The translations under genes were made by a program, and so were the position numbers. Positions 37,318-46,703 of a stretch of DNA of 64,000 bases are shown one piece after another. Source of the stretch: Spirochaetia bacterium 38H-sp (GTDB taxonomy: Bacteria; Spirochaetota; Spirochaetia; Winmispirales; Winmispiraceae); assembly GCA_039023545.1 (NCBI GenBank), contig JBCHKQ010000002.1:558001-622000 (forward strand), read 5' to 3'. Positions within the stretch are counted from its first letter, which is position 1. Each line of letters begins with the position of its first letter. The notes below the pieces were generated by a model. It did not search any database, was not told where the DNA came from, and worked only from the letters and a program-made list of their open reading frames with translations.

Positions 37318-38688
37318 ATGCTACACAAAAAAACAAAACTTGCAGCTGTCCTGATATTCCTCATAGCGGGTACAGGAAGTTTGTTTGCACAGAGTCTTGA
37401 GGAAACAGTAGCACTGCATGGGCAAGCCATTGATATGATATGGCTTATCCTAAGTGCCGCACTTGTTTTCTTTATGCAAGCTGGTTTTGCTATGGTGGAG
37501 ACAGGACTTACCAGAGCAAAAAACTCAGCTAATGTTCTTATGAAGAACCTCATGGACTTTTCTGTGGGCTCAATAGCGTTTTGGGCAATAGGCTGGGCTC
37601 TCATGTACGGAGCAGATGCATTGGGGTTAATAGGAACAGATGCTTTCTTTCTGCACTACAATGCAGAAGGTCTAGCAGCTTATGGAGCAGGTAGTATGAG
37701 CGATATATACAGGGACTGGATGTTCCAGGTTGTTTTTGCAGGAACCGCAAGCACCATAGTATCAGGGGCCATGGCAGAGAGAACCAGATTTGCATCCTAT
37801 CTGATATACTCTGTGTTTATAACAGCACTTATATATCCCGTATCTGGACACTGGGTATGGGGTGGAGGCTGGTTAAGCAGCCTAGGATTTCATGACTTTG
37901 CAGGAAGCACTGTTGTTCACTCGGTTGGCGGATGGGCAGCGCTTGCAGGAGCAATTGTCCTTGGAGCTAGAAAGGGTAAGTACATAAGAACGCCGGAAGG
38001 AATCAAGGTAAAGGCAATCCCCGGACACAATCTACCTATAGCAGCTCTGGGAGTGTTCATATTATGGTTTGGCTGGTACGGATTTAATGCAGGAAGCACT
38101 CTATCTGGAAGCGACCTATCAATAGGCCACATTGCAGTAACAACAACTCTTGCAGCAGGCGCGGGCTCAGTGGGAGCCATGATATTCTCCTGGATACTGT
38201 ATAAGAAACCAGACCCGTCCATGTCCCTCAACGGGGCCCTTGCAGGACTTGTAGGAATAACAGCAGGCACATGGGTAATAGGTCCAGGTTCTTCCATAGT
38301 AGTAGGCTTTATAGCAGGCATACTTGTAATTCTAAGCGTTGAGTTTATAGACAAAGTTCTGCATGTAGACGACCCAGTAGGCGCAATAAGCGTACACGGA
38401 GTATGTGGTGCATGGGGAACACTTGCTGTGGGGCTTTTTGCAAATGGAGTAAATGATTCTTCTATAGTAGGTCTTTTCTTTGGAGGAGGCCTCAGGCAGC
38501 TTGGCGTACAGGCACTGGGAATAATATCCGCATTTGCCTGGAGCTTTGGAACAGCACTAATTCTCTTCCTTATAATACGCTATACAGTAGGACTCCGCGT
38601 ATCGGAAGAAGAAGAGCTAAAAGGACTGGACATAAGCGAACACTCCATAGAAAGCTACTCTGGGTTCCAGATATTCAGCAACATGTAA
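37318..38688 (+). CDS. amtB: Ammonium transporter
   Basis: This trimeric ammonium channel of the cytoplasmic membrane has 456 residues. A signal peptide ([19 protein letters not shown]) precedes 11 helices. Motifs are [19 protein letters not shown], the conserved [17 protein letters not shown] (with the pore His), [15 protein letters not shown], and [21 protein letters not shown] with the second pore His. I chose the ATG at 37318 with GGAGG six bases upstream. The partner PII gene follows after 10 bp; PII proteins block AmtB when nitrogen is plentiful. Confidence 0.96.
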   Translation: MLHKKTKLAAVLIFLIAGTGSLFAQSLEETVALHGQAIDMIWLILSAALVFFMQAGFAMVETGLTRAKNSANVLMKNLMDFSVGSIAFWAIGWALMYGADALGLIGTDAFFLHYNAEGLAAYGAGSMSDIYRDWMFQVVFAGTASTIVSGAMAERTRFASYLIYSVFITALIYPVSGHWVWGGGWLSSLGFHDFAGSTVVHSVGGWAALAGAIVLGARKGKYIRTPEGIKVKAIPGHNLPIAALGVFILWFGWYGFNAGSTLSGSDLSIGHIAVTTTLAAGAGSVGAMIFSWILYKKPDPSMSLNGALAGLVGITAGTWVIGPGSSIVVGFIAGILVILSVEFIDKVLHVDDPVGAISVHGVCGAWGTLAVGLFANGVNDSSIVGLFFGGGLRQLGVQALGIISAFAWSFGTALILFLIIRYTVGLRVSEEEELKGLDISEHSIESYSGFQIFSNM

Positions 38689-38698
38689 GGAGAAAAAT

Positions 38699-39040
38699 AT
38701 GAAACTAATAATAGCCTACATACAGCCACACCGTCTAAACGCAGTAAAAGAAGAACTATACAAGAGAAAGATATACAAGATATCAGTAACCAACGCCATG
38801 GGAGCCGGCCAGCAGAAAGGCTTTACAGAGCACTACAGAGGCGTAGAAATAGAAGTCAATCTGCTAAAAAAAGTGCGCATAGAAATAGCAGTAAACGACA
38901 ACTTTGTAGAAGACACAATAGAAGGCATCATAGCCGGCGCCCAGACAGGCAGCATAGGAGACGGCAAGATATTTATACTCCCCATAGAAGAGACAATAAG
39001 AATAAGAACAAAAGAACGCGGCGAGAACGCAATAGGATAA
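38699..39040 (+). CDS. Nitrogen regulatory protein PII (GlnK-like), without Tyr51
   Basis: PII trimers sense 2-oxoglutarate and ATP/ADP and bind AmtB. The 113-residue protein keeps the nucleotide sites ([42 protein letters not shown]). The T-loop has Ile at position 51 (RGVEIEV) where proteobacterial GlnB/GlnK carry Tyr, the uridylylation site. It therefore probably works without that modification. Being next to amtB, it is GlnK-like by context. AGGAG precedes the ATG. Confidence 0.92.
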   Translation: MKLIIAYIQPHRLNAVKEELYKRKIYKISVTNAMGAGQQKGFTEHYRGVEIEVNLLKKVRIEIAVNDNFVEDTIEGIIAGAQTGSIGDGKIFILPIEETIRIRTKERGENAIG

Positions 39041-39050
39041 AATAATTTAT

Positions 39051-39088
39051 ACCGAACGGGCTGTCAGCATTCGCAGGCAGCCCTTTTT
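39051..39088 (+). terminator. ACCGAACG hairpin element, terminator type, after the PII gene (copy 9)
   Basis: The box (39051-39058) opens a stem GGGCTG / CAGCCC with a 14-nt loop, followed by five T residues, 11 bp after the stop. The stem is shorter than in copies 4-7. Confidence 0.85.
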
Positions 39089-39092
39089 ATAC

Positions 39093-39121
39093 TTGAAAAA
39101 AATCTAAAAAACACATAACGT
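39093..39121 (+). promoter_or_regulatory. Candidate leaderless promoter of the bio operon
   Basis: TTGAAA (39093-39098), a 17-bp spacer and TAACGT (39116-39121) end five bases before the bioA ATG. No SD is present. The overlapping CGTTAACC is half of a typical BirA-type site, but no matching second half was found. Confidence 0.4.
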
Positions 39122-39126
39122 TAACC

Positions 39127-40530
39127 ATGCTCAAAAATAAGTTAACACTATTCAATAAAACAACAAACATAGAAAACATAGACAAAAAGCACATCTGGCA
39201 CCCATATACACAGATGAAAGACTATGAAAACATCGCCCACCTTGCAATAACAAAAGCAAAAGGCCCGTACATATACGACATACACGGCAAACGCTATTAT
39301 GACGCAATAAGCTCATGGTGGACAAGCATTTGGGGACACAACCACCCATATATAATGAAAGCACTAAGGAAGCAGACAAGAAAGCTGGACCATTTGATAT
39401 TTGCAGGCTGCACACATCCTTATGCAACAGAACTTATAGAAAAACTATCATCGCACATAGACACAACACTAAGCAGATACTTCTTCTCCGATGACGGTTC
39501 AACAGCCATAGAAATAGCATTAAAGATAGCACTACAGTATTACAAAAACAAAGGAAAAAGCAAAAAGACAAGATTTGTACACCTGTCGGACTCGTATCAT
39601 GGCGACACCTCAGCTTGTATGAGCGTAGGAGGTATAGATCTATATATAAAATATTACAAAGACCTCATGGTAGAAAGTTATGAGATAAAAGCACCAATAA
39701 AAAAACACTATAAAAATCTAACACATAACTTCACTCAGGGCGGAGAAGACCAGCAAATAACAGAAACAGCAAAAAAAGAAACACGTGACTTTATAGAAAA
39801 AAATGCAGACACCATCGCAGGAATAATAGTAGAGCCCATACTAATGGGTGCAGCAGGAATGCAAGTCTACTCTGCCGACTACCTAAAGATACTGAGAGAT
39901 CTAGCAAACAAACACGATATCATTCTAATCTTTGACGAAGTCGTAACGGGCTTTGGTAGAACCGGTACAATGTGGGCATATGAACAAGCAAATACCCCAC
40001 CAGACATACTGGTCCTGGCAAAAGGCCTTAGTGCCGGCACACTGCCCCTTGCACTTACAATATGCACAGAAGAAATATATCAGGCATTCTACGATGACTT
40101 CAAAAAAGGCAAAACATTCTACCACGGACACAGTTATACAGGTAATCCACTAGCCTGCTCCGTAGCACTAGCAAATATAAAACTCTGGGAAAAAACAAAC
40201 CCTGTCAAAAACAACCACTTTTATAAGATAAAACAACTATTAGAAGAATCTGCACATTATCCATGGGTAAAGGACATAAGATACAAAGGCTGCACCGGAG
40301 CAGTTGATATAGGAATAGACAGAGAAACCAATTTTCCGGCAGATATTAGAATAGGAAGAAGAATATACTTTGAAGCACTTAAAAAAGGTCTATTTATAAG
40401 GCCATTGGGAGACACTATATACTGGCTATTCAGACTAAATGCAACAGAAAAAGAAATAGAAGAAACCATACAAAAGAGCATAGAAACAATAGACATCGTA
40501 GTAAGGAAAAGCAAAGATGAGTTGGTTTGA
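39127..40530 (+). CDS. bioA: Adenosylmethionine-8-amino-7-oxononanoate aminotransferase
   Basis: BioA is a PLP enzyme converting KAPA to DAPA in biotin synthesis. The 467-residue protein has HIWHPYTQMKDYE, YYDAISSWWTSIWGHNHP, and the PLP-binding region LIFDEVVTGFGRTG. The Schiff-base Lys is in VLAKGLSAGTLPLA. It starts without an SD behind a close promoter. It is the first gene of bioA-bioF-bioG-bioC-bioD and overlaps bioF by 14 bases. bioB is not in the window. Confidence 0.95.
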   Translation: MLKNKLTLFNKTTNIENIDKKHIWHPYTQMKDYENIAHLAITKAKGPYIYDIHGKRYYDAISSWWTSIWGHNHPYIMKALRKQTRKLDHLIFAGCTHPYATELIEKLSSHIDTTLSRYFFSDDGSTAIEIALKIALQYYKNKGKSKKTRFVHLSDSYHGDTSACMSVGGIDLYIKYYKDLMVESYEIKAPIKKHYKNLTHNFTQGGEDQQITETAKKETRDFIEKNADTIAGIIVEPILMGAAGMQVYSADYLKILRDLANKHDIILIFDEVVTGFGRTGTMWAYEQANTPPDILVLAKGLSAGTLPLALTICTEEIYQAFYDDFKKGKTFYHGHSYTGNPLACSVALANIKLWEKTNPVKNNHFYKIKQLLEESAHYPWVKDIRYKGCTGAVDIGIDRETNFPADIRIGRRIYFEALKKGLFIRPLGDTIYWLFRLNATEKEIEETIQKSIETIDIVVRKSKDELV

Positions 40531-41689
40531 AACATTTTTTGCAGAACAGGAATACCAGCTAAAAGAAAGAAACCAATACAGACAGATACAGGCAATCCTA
40601 AGAAAAGGGAAACATATAATAACAGGCAAAAACCAAGTCCTCAACCTTGCATCCAATGACTATCTAGGACTAGCAGGCAATTCTCAACACATAGAAGATT
40701 TTTTAAAACAATATAAAAACAACATATTTATGGGAAGCACATCAAGCAGACTTATATCAGGAGATAGCCCAGAGCTAAGAGAGGCAGAAGAAAGATTTGC
40801 CAAATGGATAAAAAAAGAAACAGCCCTTATCTTACCAAGCGGATATCATGCAAACATAAGTATCTTTGCAGCATTCCAAGAAACAGACACATGCGTATTC
40901 ATGGATAAGAGCTGCCATGCAAGTATGTACGATGGAGTAAAACTCGGTTCGCTTAAATTATACAGATACCCACATAACAATATGGAAATGCTGTTAAAAT
41001 TGCTCAAAAAACACAGAGCAAAACATAAAAACGCAATAATAGCTACAGAAGCTCTTTTTTCAATGGATGGAGACACTGCAGATATAAAAAATATCTCGCA
41101 ACTTGCAAAAGAATACGACTGTATAAGTATAGTAGATGAAGCTCATAGCATTGGGATAACAGGTCCCCATGGTGCTGGTATAACAAGAAAAACAGAACTT
41201 GAGCAGGACATAGATATAATAATAGCGACAGGAGGTAAAGCATTGGGGGCAGCAGGAGGACTGATTGCATGCTCAAACAAAATACGCACATTTCTCATAA
41301 ATAGAAGCAGACCATTAATATACAGCACAGCGATATCACCAATAATAGCGGCATGGTTAAGTTATACAATGGAAAAAGTTAAGAAAATGCAGAAAGAAAG
41401 AGAAAAGCTCAAATCACTATGGGAATATACAAGAAAAAAACTTAAACAAAAAGGATACAATACGGGCAATTCTAATATGCAAATCATACCTATTATAACA
41501 GGAAGCTCAAAACAGGCTCTCTTCCTATCAGAAAAACTAAGAAATAACGGAATATACTCTCCTGCAATACGCCCTCCCACTGTGAGGGAAACAAAATCCT
41601 GTGTAAGAATATCTATAACATCCCTTATGGAAAAAACCGATATACACCAACTCTTAGAATCAATAGGAGATACACAATATGAAAGCTGA
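40517..41689 (+). CDS. bioF: 8-amino-7-oxononanoate synthase
   Basis: BioF condenses pimeloyl-ACP with L-alanine to KAPA, using PLP. The 390-residue protein has LNLASNDYLGLAGN, GSTSSRLISGDSPEL, the conserved SMDGDTADI, IVDEAHSIGITGPHGAG and the PLP Lys in IIATGGKALGAAGG. It overlaps bioA by 14 bases and bioG by 11, indicating tight translational coupling. Confidence 0.94.
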   Translation: MSWFETFFAEQEYQLKERNQYRQIQAILRKGKHIITGKNQVLNLASNDYLGLAGNSQHIEDFLKQYKNNIFMGSTSSRLISGDSPELREAEERFAKWIKKETALILPSGYHANISIFAAFQETDTCVFMDKSCHASMYDGVKLGSLKLYRYPHNNMEMLLKLLKKHRAKHKNAIIATEALFSMDGDTADIKNISQLAKEYDCISIVDEAHSIGITGPHGAGITRKTELEQDIDIIIATGGKALGAAGGLIACSNKIRTFLINRSRPLIYSTAISPIIAAWLSYTMEKVKKMQKEREKLKSLWEYTRKKLKQKGYNTGNSNMQIIPIITGSSKQALFLSEKLRNNGIYSPAIRPPTVRETKSCVRISITSLMEKTDIHQLLESIGDTQYES

Positions 41690-42341
41690 AATAAATATAA
41701 AAGATAAGACACTACCATACTGTGCTGTTTTTCTCGGATGGAGTGCAGACCCCACTATAACCAAACACATAGCAGCAGGTAATATCAATACGATTTTTGT
41801 ATACGATTATTCGGATGATAACAGTGATAATGTCATAGAACTTTTTAACAAAATAGAAGGCAAACTTATAGTGGCAGCCTGGTCAATGGGGGTATGGGCA
41901 TATTCGTGTTATATCCGACAATTCCTCACTTATAAGCCATATAAAGAAATAGCACTAATGGGCACACCGTATGGAATAGACAAACAATACGGGATATCAC
42001 CGGAAACTTTTAAAGCAACTGTCAAACATTTTTCCAAGGAAAACTATACACTATTTCTAAAACGGGCAGAAATTCCAAACACTCCCTCTCGCAGCATGGA
42101 AAATATAAGAAAGGAATTGAATTTTTTGTGGGAAAGAAAAGATATAAAACCGGATATAAAAACAATAAGCTTTGATTTTGCTGTATGCGGAAAACATGAC
42201 AAAATATTCCCACCGGCTGCCCAGCGTATTTTTTGGGAAAGTATGTCCGTAAGATACATAGAAACAGACGGAGGACACTACCCTTTCTATAACCTTAAAA
42301 AATGGGAGCACTTAGACTATGAAAACTTTATCAGCGTATGA
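41679..42341 (+). CDS. bioG: Pimeloyl-ACP methyl ester esterase, BioG type
   Basis: BioG removes the methyl group from pimeloyl-ACP methyl ester, ending the BioC-initiated pimelate pathway. The 220-residue alpha/beta hydrolase has the nucleophile elbow AWSMGVWA (Ser), the family start FLGWSADP, MGTPYGID, an Asp in CGKHDKIFP and a His in TDGGHYPFY. It sits between bioF and bioC, as in many genomes that lack BioH. Confidence 0.9.
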   Translation: MKAEINIKDKTLPYCAVFLGWSADPTITKHIAAGNINTIFVYDYSDDNSDNVIELFNKIEGKLIVAAWSMGVWAYSCYIRQFLTYKPYKEIALMGTPYGIDKQYGISPETFKATVKHFSKENYTLFLKRAEIPNTPSRSMENIRKELNFLWERKDIKPDIKTISFDFAVCGKHDKIFPPAAQRIFWESMSVRYIETDGGHYPFYNLKKWEHLDYENFISV

Positions 42342-43059
42342 TATTGCAGAAAAATTTAAAAAAAGAATAAATACATATGATAAAGAAGCCTTTATCCAGG
42401 ATTTTATGGCAAATCTGCTTATAAAAGAGATAAAAAAACAGAGAGAAAATTACAAAACCGTGTTTGAAGCAGGCGCAGGCACAGGGATATTTACCAATCG
42501 TATAAAAAAAGAACTTAGCTTTAGAAAACTATACATTAACGATATAATATATGAAGAAGATCTATGTTATGATGATATATCCGTTATTGCTGGTGATATA
42601 TGCTCAGCAGTTTTTCCGGACAATATAGACTTATTCTGTTCTAATGCCATGTTACAATGGATAAACGATAAAAAATCCTTGCTAGAAAAAATATATTACG
42701 CTTTATCAAAGAACGGTCTCATTGCAATATCGAGTTTTGGTAAAGATAATTTTTTACAAATAAAGAAGATATCAGGAGCAGGTCTGGAGTATAATAGCTG
42801 GGAAGAACTTTTTGATATGCTTTCTGCCTGCAAAATGGAAATTATATATACCGGAGAAAAACACTTGCATATGGTATTTCCCTCTGCACAGGAAGTGCTA
42901 AAACACATAAAAAGAACAGGTGTTAATGCCTGCGGTAAATATTGGGATGGATCAGTAAAATTTCTTATAAACGAATATGAAAAAAAATTTAAAAAGAACA
43001 ATGGTGTATATCTCACATATCACCCTATATGGTTTATAGCAAGGAAAAAGAATGCTTAA
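42319..43059 (+). CDS. bioC: Malonyl-ACP O-methyltransferase
   Basis: BioC methylates malonyl-ACP so that the fatty acid enzymes can build pimelate. The 246-residue protein has the SAM-binding motif VFEAGAGTGIFTNRI, motif III-like DLFCSNAMLQWINDKKSLL and GLIAISSFGKDNF. It overlaps bioG by 23 bases and bioD by 8. The pairing with BioG defines the BioC-BioG variant of pimeloyl synthesis. Confidence 0.92.
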   Translation: MKTLSAYDIAEKFKKRINTYDKEAFIQDFMANLLIKEIKKQRENYKTVFEAGAGTGIFTNRIKKELSFRKLYINDIIYEEDLCYDDISVIAGDICSAVFPDNIDLFCSNAMLQWINDKKSLLEKIYYALSKNGLIAISSFGKDNFLQIKKISGAGLEYNSWEELFDMLSACKMEIIYTGEKHLHMVFPSAQEVLKHIKRTGVNACGKYWDGSVKFLINEYEKKFKKNNGVYLTYHPIWFIARKKNA

Positions 43060-43756
43060 AAGAACAATTTGTGTAATAGGAATTGATACAGGTATAGGGA
43101 AAACCATTGTAACAGGTCTTCTTACAAAATCAATTATGACCAGAGGAATAGCATGCATAAGCGCAAAGCTGATACAGACGGGATCTGCTTCTAGTATAGC
43201 AGATGACATTCTCATACACAGAAAAATAATGGGTATAGAGTTGTTTGATGAGGACAGAGAGGGGATAACATGTCCCTATATTTTTCCGCTACCAGCATCT
43301 CCACATCTTGCCGCAGAAGATGCAAGAACCGTTATAGATAAAGCGCATGTTATAAAAAACCTAATAAAACTAGAAGATAAATTTTCTCTTGTAATCGCAG
43401 AGGCTGCGGGAGGACTTATGGTACCATGGACGAGGGAATATACTACCTGTGATTTTCTTGCAGAAAACAGGCTGCCTGTTGTTCTTGTATCTTCATCCAG
43501 ACTGGGAAGCATAAATCACACCAGACTTACCATGGAGGTCTTAAAAAACAGAAACATATCTGTGCTGGGAATTATCTATAATGAGTACCCATATACGGAT
43601 AAAAAAATAGCTGATGAATCTTTTTCTTTATTTTCAGAGCTATGGCCATATATTCCCGTTGTACGTTTGGGATTTATTCATGACTTTTCTTTTTCTGATA
43701 ACAAGGAATACAGGTCAATATTGTACCCAATTGTGGATAAGATTCTAAAACCTTAA
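43052..43756 (+). CDS. bioD: Dethiobiotin synthetase
   Basis: BioD closes the ureido ring of DAPA with CO2 and ATP. The 234-residue protein has a P-loop GIDTGIGKTIVTGLL, Thr/Lys substrate residues (AKLIQTGS), the EAAGGLMVPW motif and LVSSSRLGSINHTRL. It is the last gene of the bio operon; no clear terminator follows. Confidence 0.94.
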   Translation: MLKRTICVIGIDTGIGKTIVTGLLTKSIMTRGIACISAKLIQTGSASSIADDILIHRKIMGIELFDEDREGITCPYIFPLPASPHLAAEDARTVIDKAHVIKNLIKLEDKFSLVIAEAAGGLMVPWTREYTTCDFLAENRLPVVLVSSSRLGSINHTRLTMEVLKNRNISVLGIIYNEYPYTDKKIADESFSLFSELWPYIPVVRLGFIHDFSFSDNKEYRSILYPIVDKILKP

Positions 43757-43985
43757 GTTATAATTGTATTCTTAATTCGACATTTTGTTAGTCTATTCTG
43801 GTTTTCTTATTTGATTAGAAAAAATACTATTTTATTGTTGGAATAAAGTTCTTCTCTTGGAATATTTTGCATAGTTGTGATATCATTGCTTATATAAAAC
43901 TAAAAACTCCTTATAAACTTAATTACAGGTTATCTTTAAAATAGTCTTAGCTATTTTTTTATTTTTTAATACAAAGATTAAGGTT

Positions 43986-44540
43986 CTGTAACCTCAAAAT
44001 ATATAGCGTTTATATCTGATTCTCTACTAAATATTTATCTCAAATATAAACGAAACTGGGAGATGTATCCATTTACAATACAGTATTTACTTCGAAGGAA
44101 TAAATGTCAACTTCTGATTCTTTGTAATCAGGGAAGGGTAGAAGATTCTTTCTCCAAAATCTTTTTATTTTTCTTATTTTTTACATAACCATAACATCTA
44201 AATACTGTGCATTTATTAGATATGGAAGATTGTAAACATCTATAAGACTCTCTATAAAATAAGGTAATATTTTATTATCTTCTGTATTTACTATTATTTG
44301 AGAAAAATCCTATGTAATGAGATCGACCAGACTATTATCTTTTTTGTAATTTCTCCATTAAAAACTTGTTATGAAAAGAAATCAAAAAGGTCTATAATAA
44401 AGTTAAATATATCATCCTGTATAAATAATCTTTATAATGCAATACTCAGGAATGTTGATAATATATTCAATAATATATGGAACAACTATAGTTTCAGCAT
44501 AACCAGTAGCTTATTTATGATTCTCATATTTTACAAATGC
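43986..44540 (-). pseudogene. Probable decayed gene of unknown family
   Basis: On the minus strand one frame reads like protein with scattered stops: NILSTFLSIAL, RLFIQDDIFNFIIDLFDFFS, VFNGEITKKIIVWSI. Further on come KILPYFIESLIDVYNLPYL and then FPDYKESEVDIYSFEVNTVL. After a frameshift it closes with ESDINAIYFEVTEP and a stop near 43988. Gene-like amino acid patterning in a consistent direction, broken by several in-frame stops and at least one shift, suggests a pseudogene. I do not recognise the family. It may instead be chance in AT-rich DNA. Confidence 0.35.
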
Positions 44541-44681
44541 TTAAGAATATAGAACCCATACTTTATAGTAGAAATAGAGGAAGTACTCCGGTAGAAAACT
44601 ACTAGAAGTAACCAACAGGGACATCTTCTCCACAGAACACATCTCAAGGCAGAAGGCAATACATCTAGCCCCTCTTCAATA

Positions 44682-44708
44682 TTGACACGATAAAAAAATA
44701 TATATAAT
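44682..44708 (+). promoter_or_regulatory. Promoter of the hydrogenase cluster, predicted leaderless
   Basis: TTGACA (44682-44687) and TATAAT (44703-44708) are both perfect but 15 bp apart, shorter than ideal. The ATG at 44718 lies nine bases after the -10 with no SD between, so the start site should fall close to the start codon. Confidence 0.55.
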
Positions 44709-44717
44709 TTTATATTG

Positions 44718-44972
44718 ATGAATAAAGAACGAAATATCATAGTTTGTATGGGAAGTTCCTGTCATTCTCGTGGAAATGCCTTTACGGTAAAGATGATCAG
44801 CACATGGCTAAAAGAACATGGATTGAATCAGAAGATAGAGGTAAAAGGTGAGCTCTGTTCCGGAAGGTGTAAGGAAGGTCCTGTTGTACGGATAGGTTCC
44901 AGAATATATGAGCATGTCCAGCCGGAGGCGATTCCTGATATCCTCTCATTTGAATTCCCAGAGGAGAAATGA
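44718..44972 (+). CDS. Thioredoxin-like [2Fe-2S] ferredoxin, HfsA/NuoE-like
   Basis: The 84-residue protein has four cysteines in the thioredoxin-like ferredoxin pattern: CMGSSC near the start and CSGRC (ELCSGRCKEGPVVRIG) later. This matches the NuoE/HydC C-terminal domain family that binds one [2Fe-2S] cluster and passes electrons. It heads a five-gene cluster with two [FeFe]-hydrogenase-like proteins. This order resembles the hfsABCD operon described in Thermoanaerobacterium, where hfsA is such a protein. The next gene starts directly after its stop. Confidence 0.82.
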   Translation: MNKERNIIVCMGSSCHSRGNAFTVKMISTWLKEHGLNQKIEVKGELCSGRCKEGPVVRIGSRIYEHVQPEAIPDILSFEFPEEK

Positions 44973-46703
44973 ATGACATTACATCGCCTCATCTATACAG
45001 TTACCTCTGACTGTTTTGATTGCTACAAATGTATCCGCGAATGTCCTGTAAAGGCCATACGCATATCTGCTGGCCGTGCGGAGGTTATAGAAGAGTTGTG
45101 TATATACTGTGGCCACTGTGTGGAAGTTTGTCCTTCCGGCGCAAAGAGGGTGCGCTCCGATATAGATAGGGCCAAAACGATTCTTTCTCTCCGATCAAGA
45201 GTAGTTCTTTCTCTAGCACCTAGTTTTACCGCGTTCTTCAGGGACATCTCCCCACAGAAACTCATTAACTCATGCAGAAAGCTAGGTTTCCATGCTGTGT
45301 CAGAAACAGCAGTGGGTGCAGATATCGTATCTGAGAAGACAAGAGAAATACTCGCAGAACATGTGGAGCAAGAATCGGGACGTCTTCTCATCTCTTCGGC
45401 CTGTCCTGTGATCGTGGAATACATCTCGCGATATCGTCCGGACCTGCTTTCTTATGTTATACCTGTGGGATCTCCCATGAGAGCACATGCCGAATATCTC
45501 AAATCAGTATTCGGATATGACACAGCAGTCGTATTTGCAGGCCCATGCATAGCAAAGAAGAAGGAGGCTGATCATTCTGGAGGGGTTGTAGATCTTGCTC
45601 TCACATTTTCCGAGCTTGGTGCTTGGATGGAGGAGGATGTGGTGGAGAACTATCCATCAAAGATCAATAGCAATGGAGTAAGTTTCTATCCCTCACGATC
45701 ATCATATGGCTCCTTGTACCCGGTACAGGGAGGTGCCATTCGTAGCCTTGAGAGTATAGGAATTCCCGACTCGTGGGTCTGCGAGTCGTTTTCAGGAATC
45801 ACACAGATTGCTCATGCTTTAGATGGTCTGGACATCAATTCTCTAAACATACCGCTTTTTCTAGAACTTCTAGCATGTGAGGGGGGATGCATCAACGGCC
45901 CAGCGTTTGGAAGCTGCAGAGGAAGCCTAGAGCGACATCTTAAGGTCCTGTCGTACGCAGAAGGGGCATCCAAGAAGCCGATAAAATACGCTCTTTCACT
46001 CGAGGTAAAGGCAGACGGCGATCCATACATTGAGCCTCCTATATCGGATGATGAGATACGCGAAGCCCTCCGCTCAGTAGGCAAGTACACCATTGAAGAC
46101 GAATTAAACTGTTCTGGCTGCGGTTATGATACGTGTCGCGCCTTTGCTGAGGCCATGGTGCGGAGAAGAGCAGAACGATCCATGTGTGTCTCCTACATGA
46201 GGAAGTTGGCACAGAAGAAGGCAAATGCACTCCTTAAGACTATGCCATCGGCCGCCGTGGTGGTAAATCAGGAGCTAAAAATTGTGGAATGCAATTCCAA
46301 TTTTGCGCATCTCTGGGGAACCGAGATAGAGGGTATGTATGGGGTCAAGCCCGGTCTGGAAGGAGCAGATTTGAGAAAGATTGTCCCCTTTTGGAAGGCT
46401 TTTAAGCTCGTCCTAGATGAGCAGGGTCCTGAACTCGTGGAGGAAGATTTTAAAGTAGGAAAGCGGATTATTCATGGCAGTATCTTCGTTATCGAACGGG
46501 GGGCGGTTGCGGGAGGATTATTTCAGGATATCACGGTTCCATGGATACAACGTGACAGAATCATTCAACAAGCAAGAAAAGTCATGAGAGATCACCTCCG
46601 TACAGTCCAGAAGGTGGCTTATCTCCTAGGAGAAAACGCAGCAGAGATGGAAGCAACCTTGAGTTCCATAGTAGAATCCTTTGAGGGGGAGAATCATGGA
46701 TGA
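44973..46703 (+). CDS. Sensory-type [FeFe]-hydrogenase with FeS and PAS domains, HfsB-like
   Basis: Domain order in 576 residues: two 4Fe-4S ferredoxin motifs (Cys 14-17-20-24 and 43-46-49-53); an H-cluster domain (about 75-330) with L1 SSACP (A143, C144), L2 GPCIAKK (C192) and L3 ACEGGC (C302, C306). A further FeS domain follows (Cys 380-383-388-405), then a PAS domain (about 421-530) and a helical tail. All four H-cluster Cys ligands are present. The proton-relay Cys, first of the CC pair in TSCCP, is Ala, as in putative sensory hydrogenases such as HydS. It therefore probably senses H2 or redox state rather than turning over fast. The PAS domain would relay the signal. GAGGAG precedes the ATG. 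It overlaps the phosphatase gene by 8 bases. Confidence 0.88.
   Translation: MTLHRLIYTVTSDCFDCYKCIRECPVKAIRISAGRAEVIEELCIYCGHCVEVCPSGAKRVRSDIDRAKTILSLRSRVVLSLAPSFTAFFRDISPQKLINSCRKLGFHAVSETAVGADIVSEKTREILAEHVEQESGRLLISSACPVIVEYISRYRPDLLSYVIPVGSPMRAHAEYLKSVFGYDTAVVFAGPCIAKKKEADHSGGVVDLALTFSELGAWMEEDVVENYPSKINSNGVSFYPSRSSYGSLYPVQGGAIRSLESIGIPDSWVCESFSGITQIAHALDGLDINSLNIPLFLELLACEGGCINGPAFGSCRGSLERHLKVLSYAEGASKKPIKYALSLEVKADGDPYIEPPISDDEIREALRSVGKYTIEDELNCSGCGYDTCRAFAEAMVRRRAERSMCVSYMRKLAQKKANALLKTMPSAAVVVNQELKIVECNSNFAHLWGTEIEGMYGVKPGLEGADLRKIVPFWKAFKLVLDEQGPELVEEDFKVGKRIIHGSIFVIERGAVAGGLFQDITVPWIQRDRIIQQARKVMRDHLRTVQKVAYLLGENAAEMEATLSSIVESFEGENHG

Larger units (their letters stand above)
43757..44717. 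other. Gene-poor AT-rich region with a decayed coding stretch
   Basis: About 960 bp without an intact gene lie between bioD and the hydrogenase cluster. The minus strand from about 44540 to 43988 reads like broken coding sequence (listed separately). The last 140 bp carry higher GC and the promoter of the next cluster. No repeats, IS ends or RNA gene were recognised. Confidence 0.5.

Noticed and set aside
44298-44552. Plus-strand open frame of 84 codons in the decayed region
   Set aside because: No ribosome site; the opposite strand looks more coding-like, with stops, so this frame is probably a shadow.
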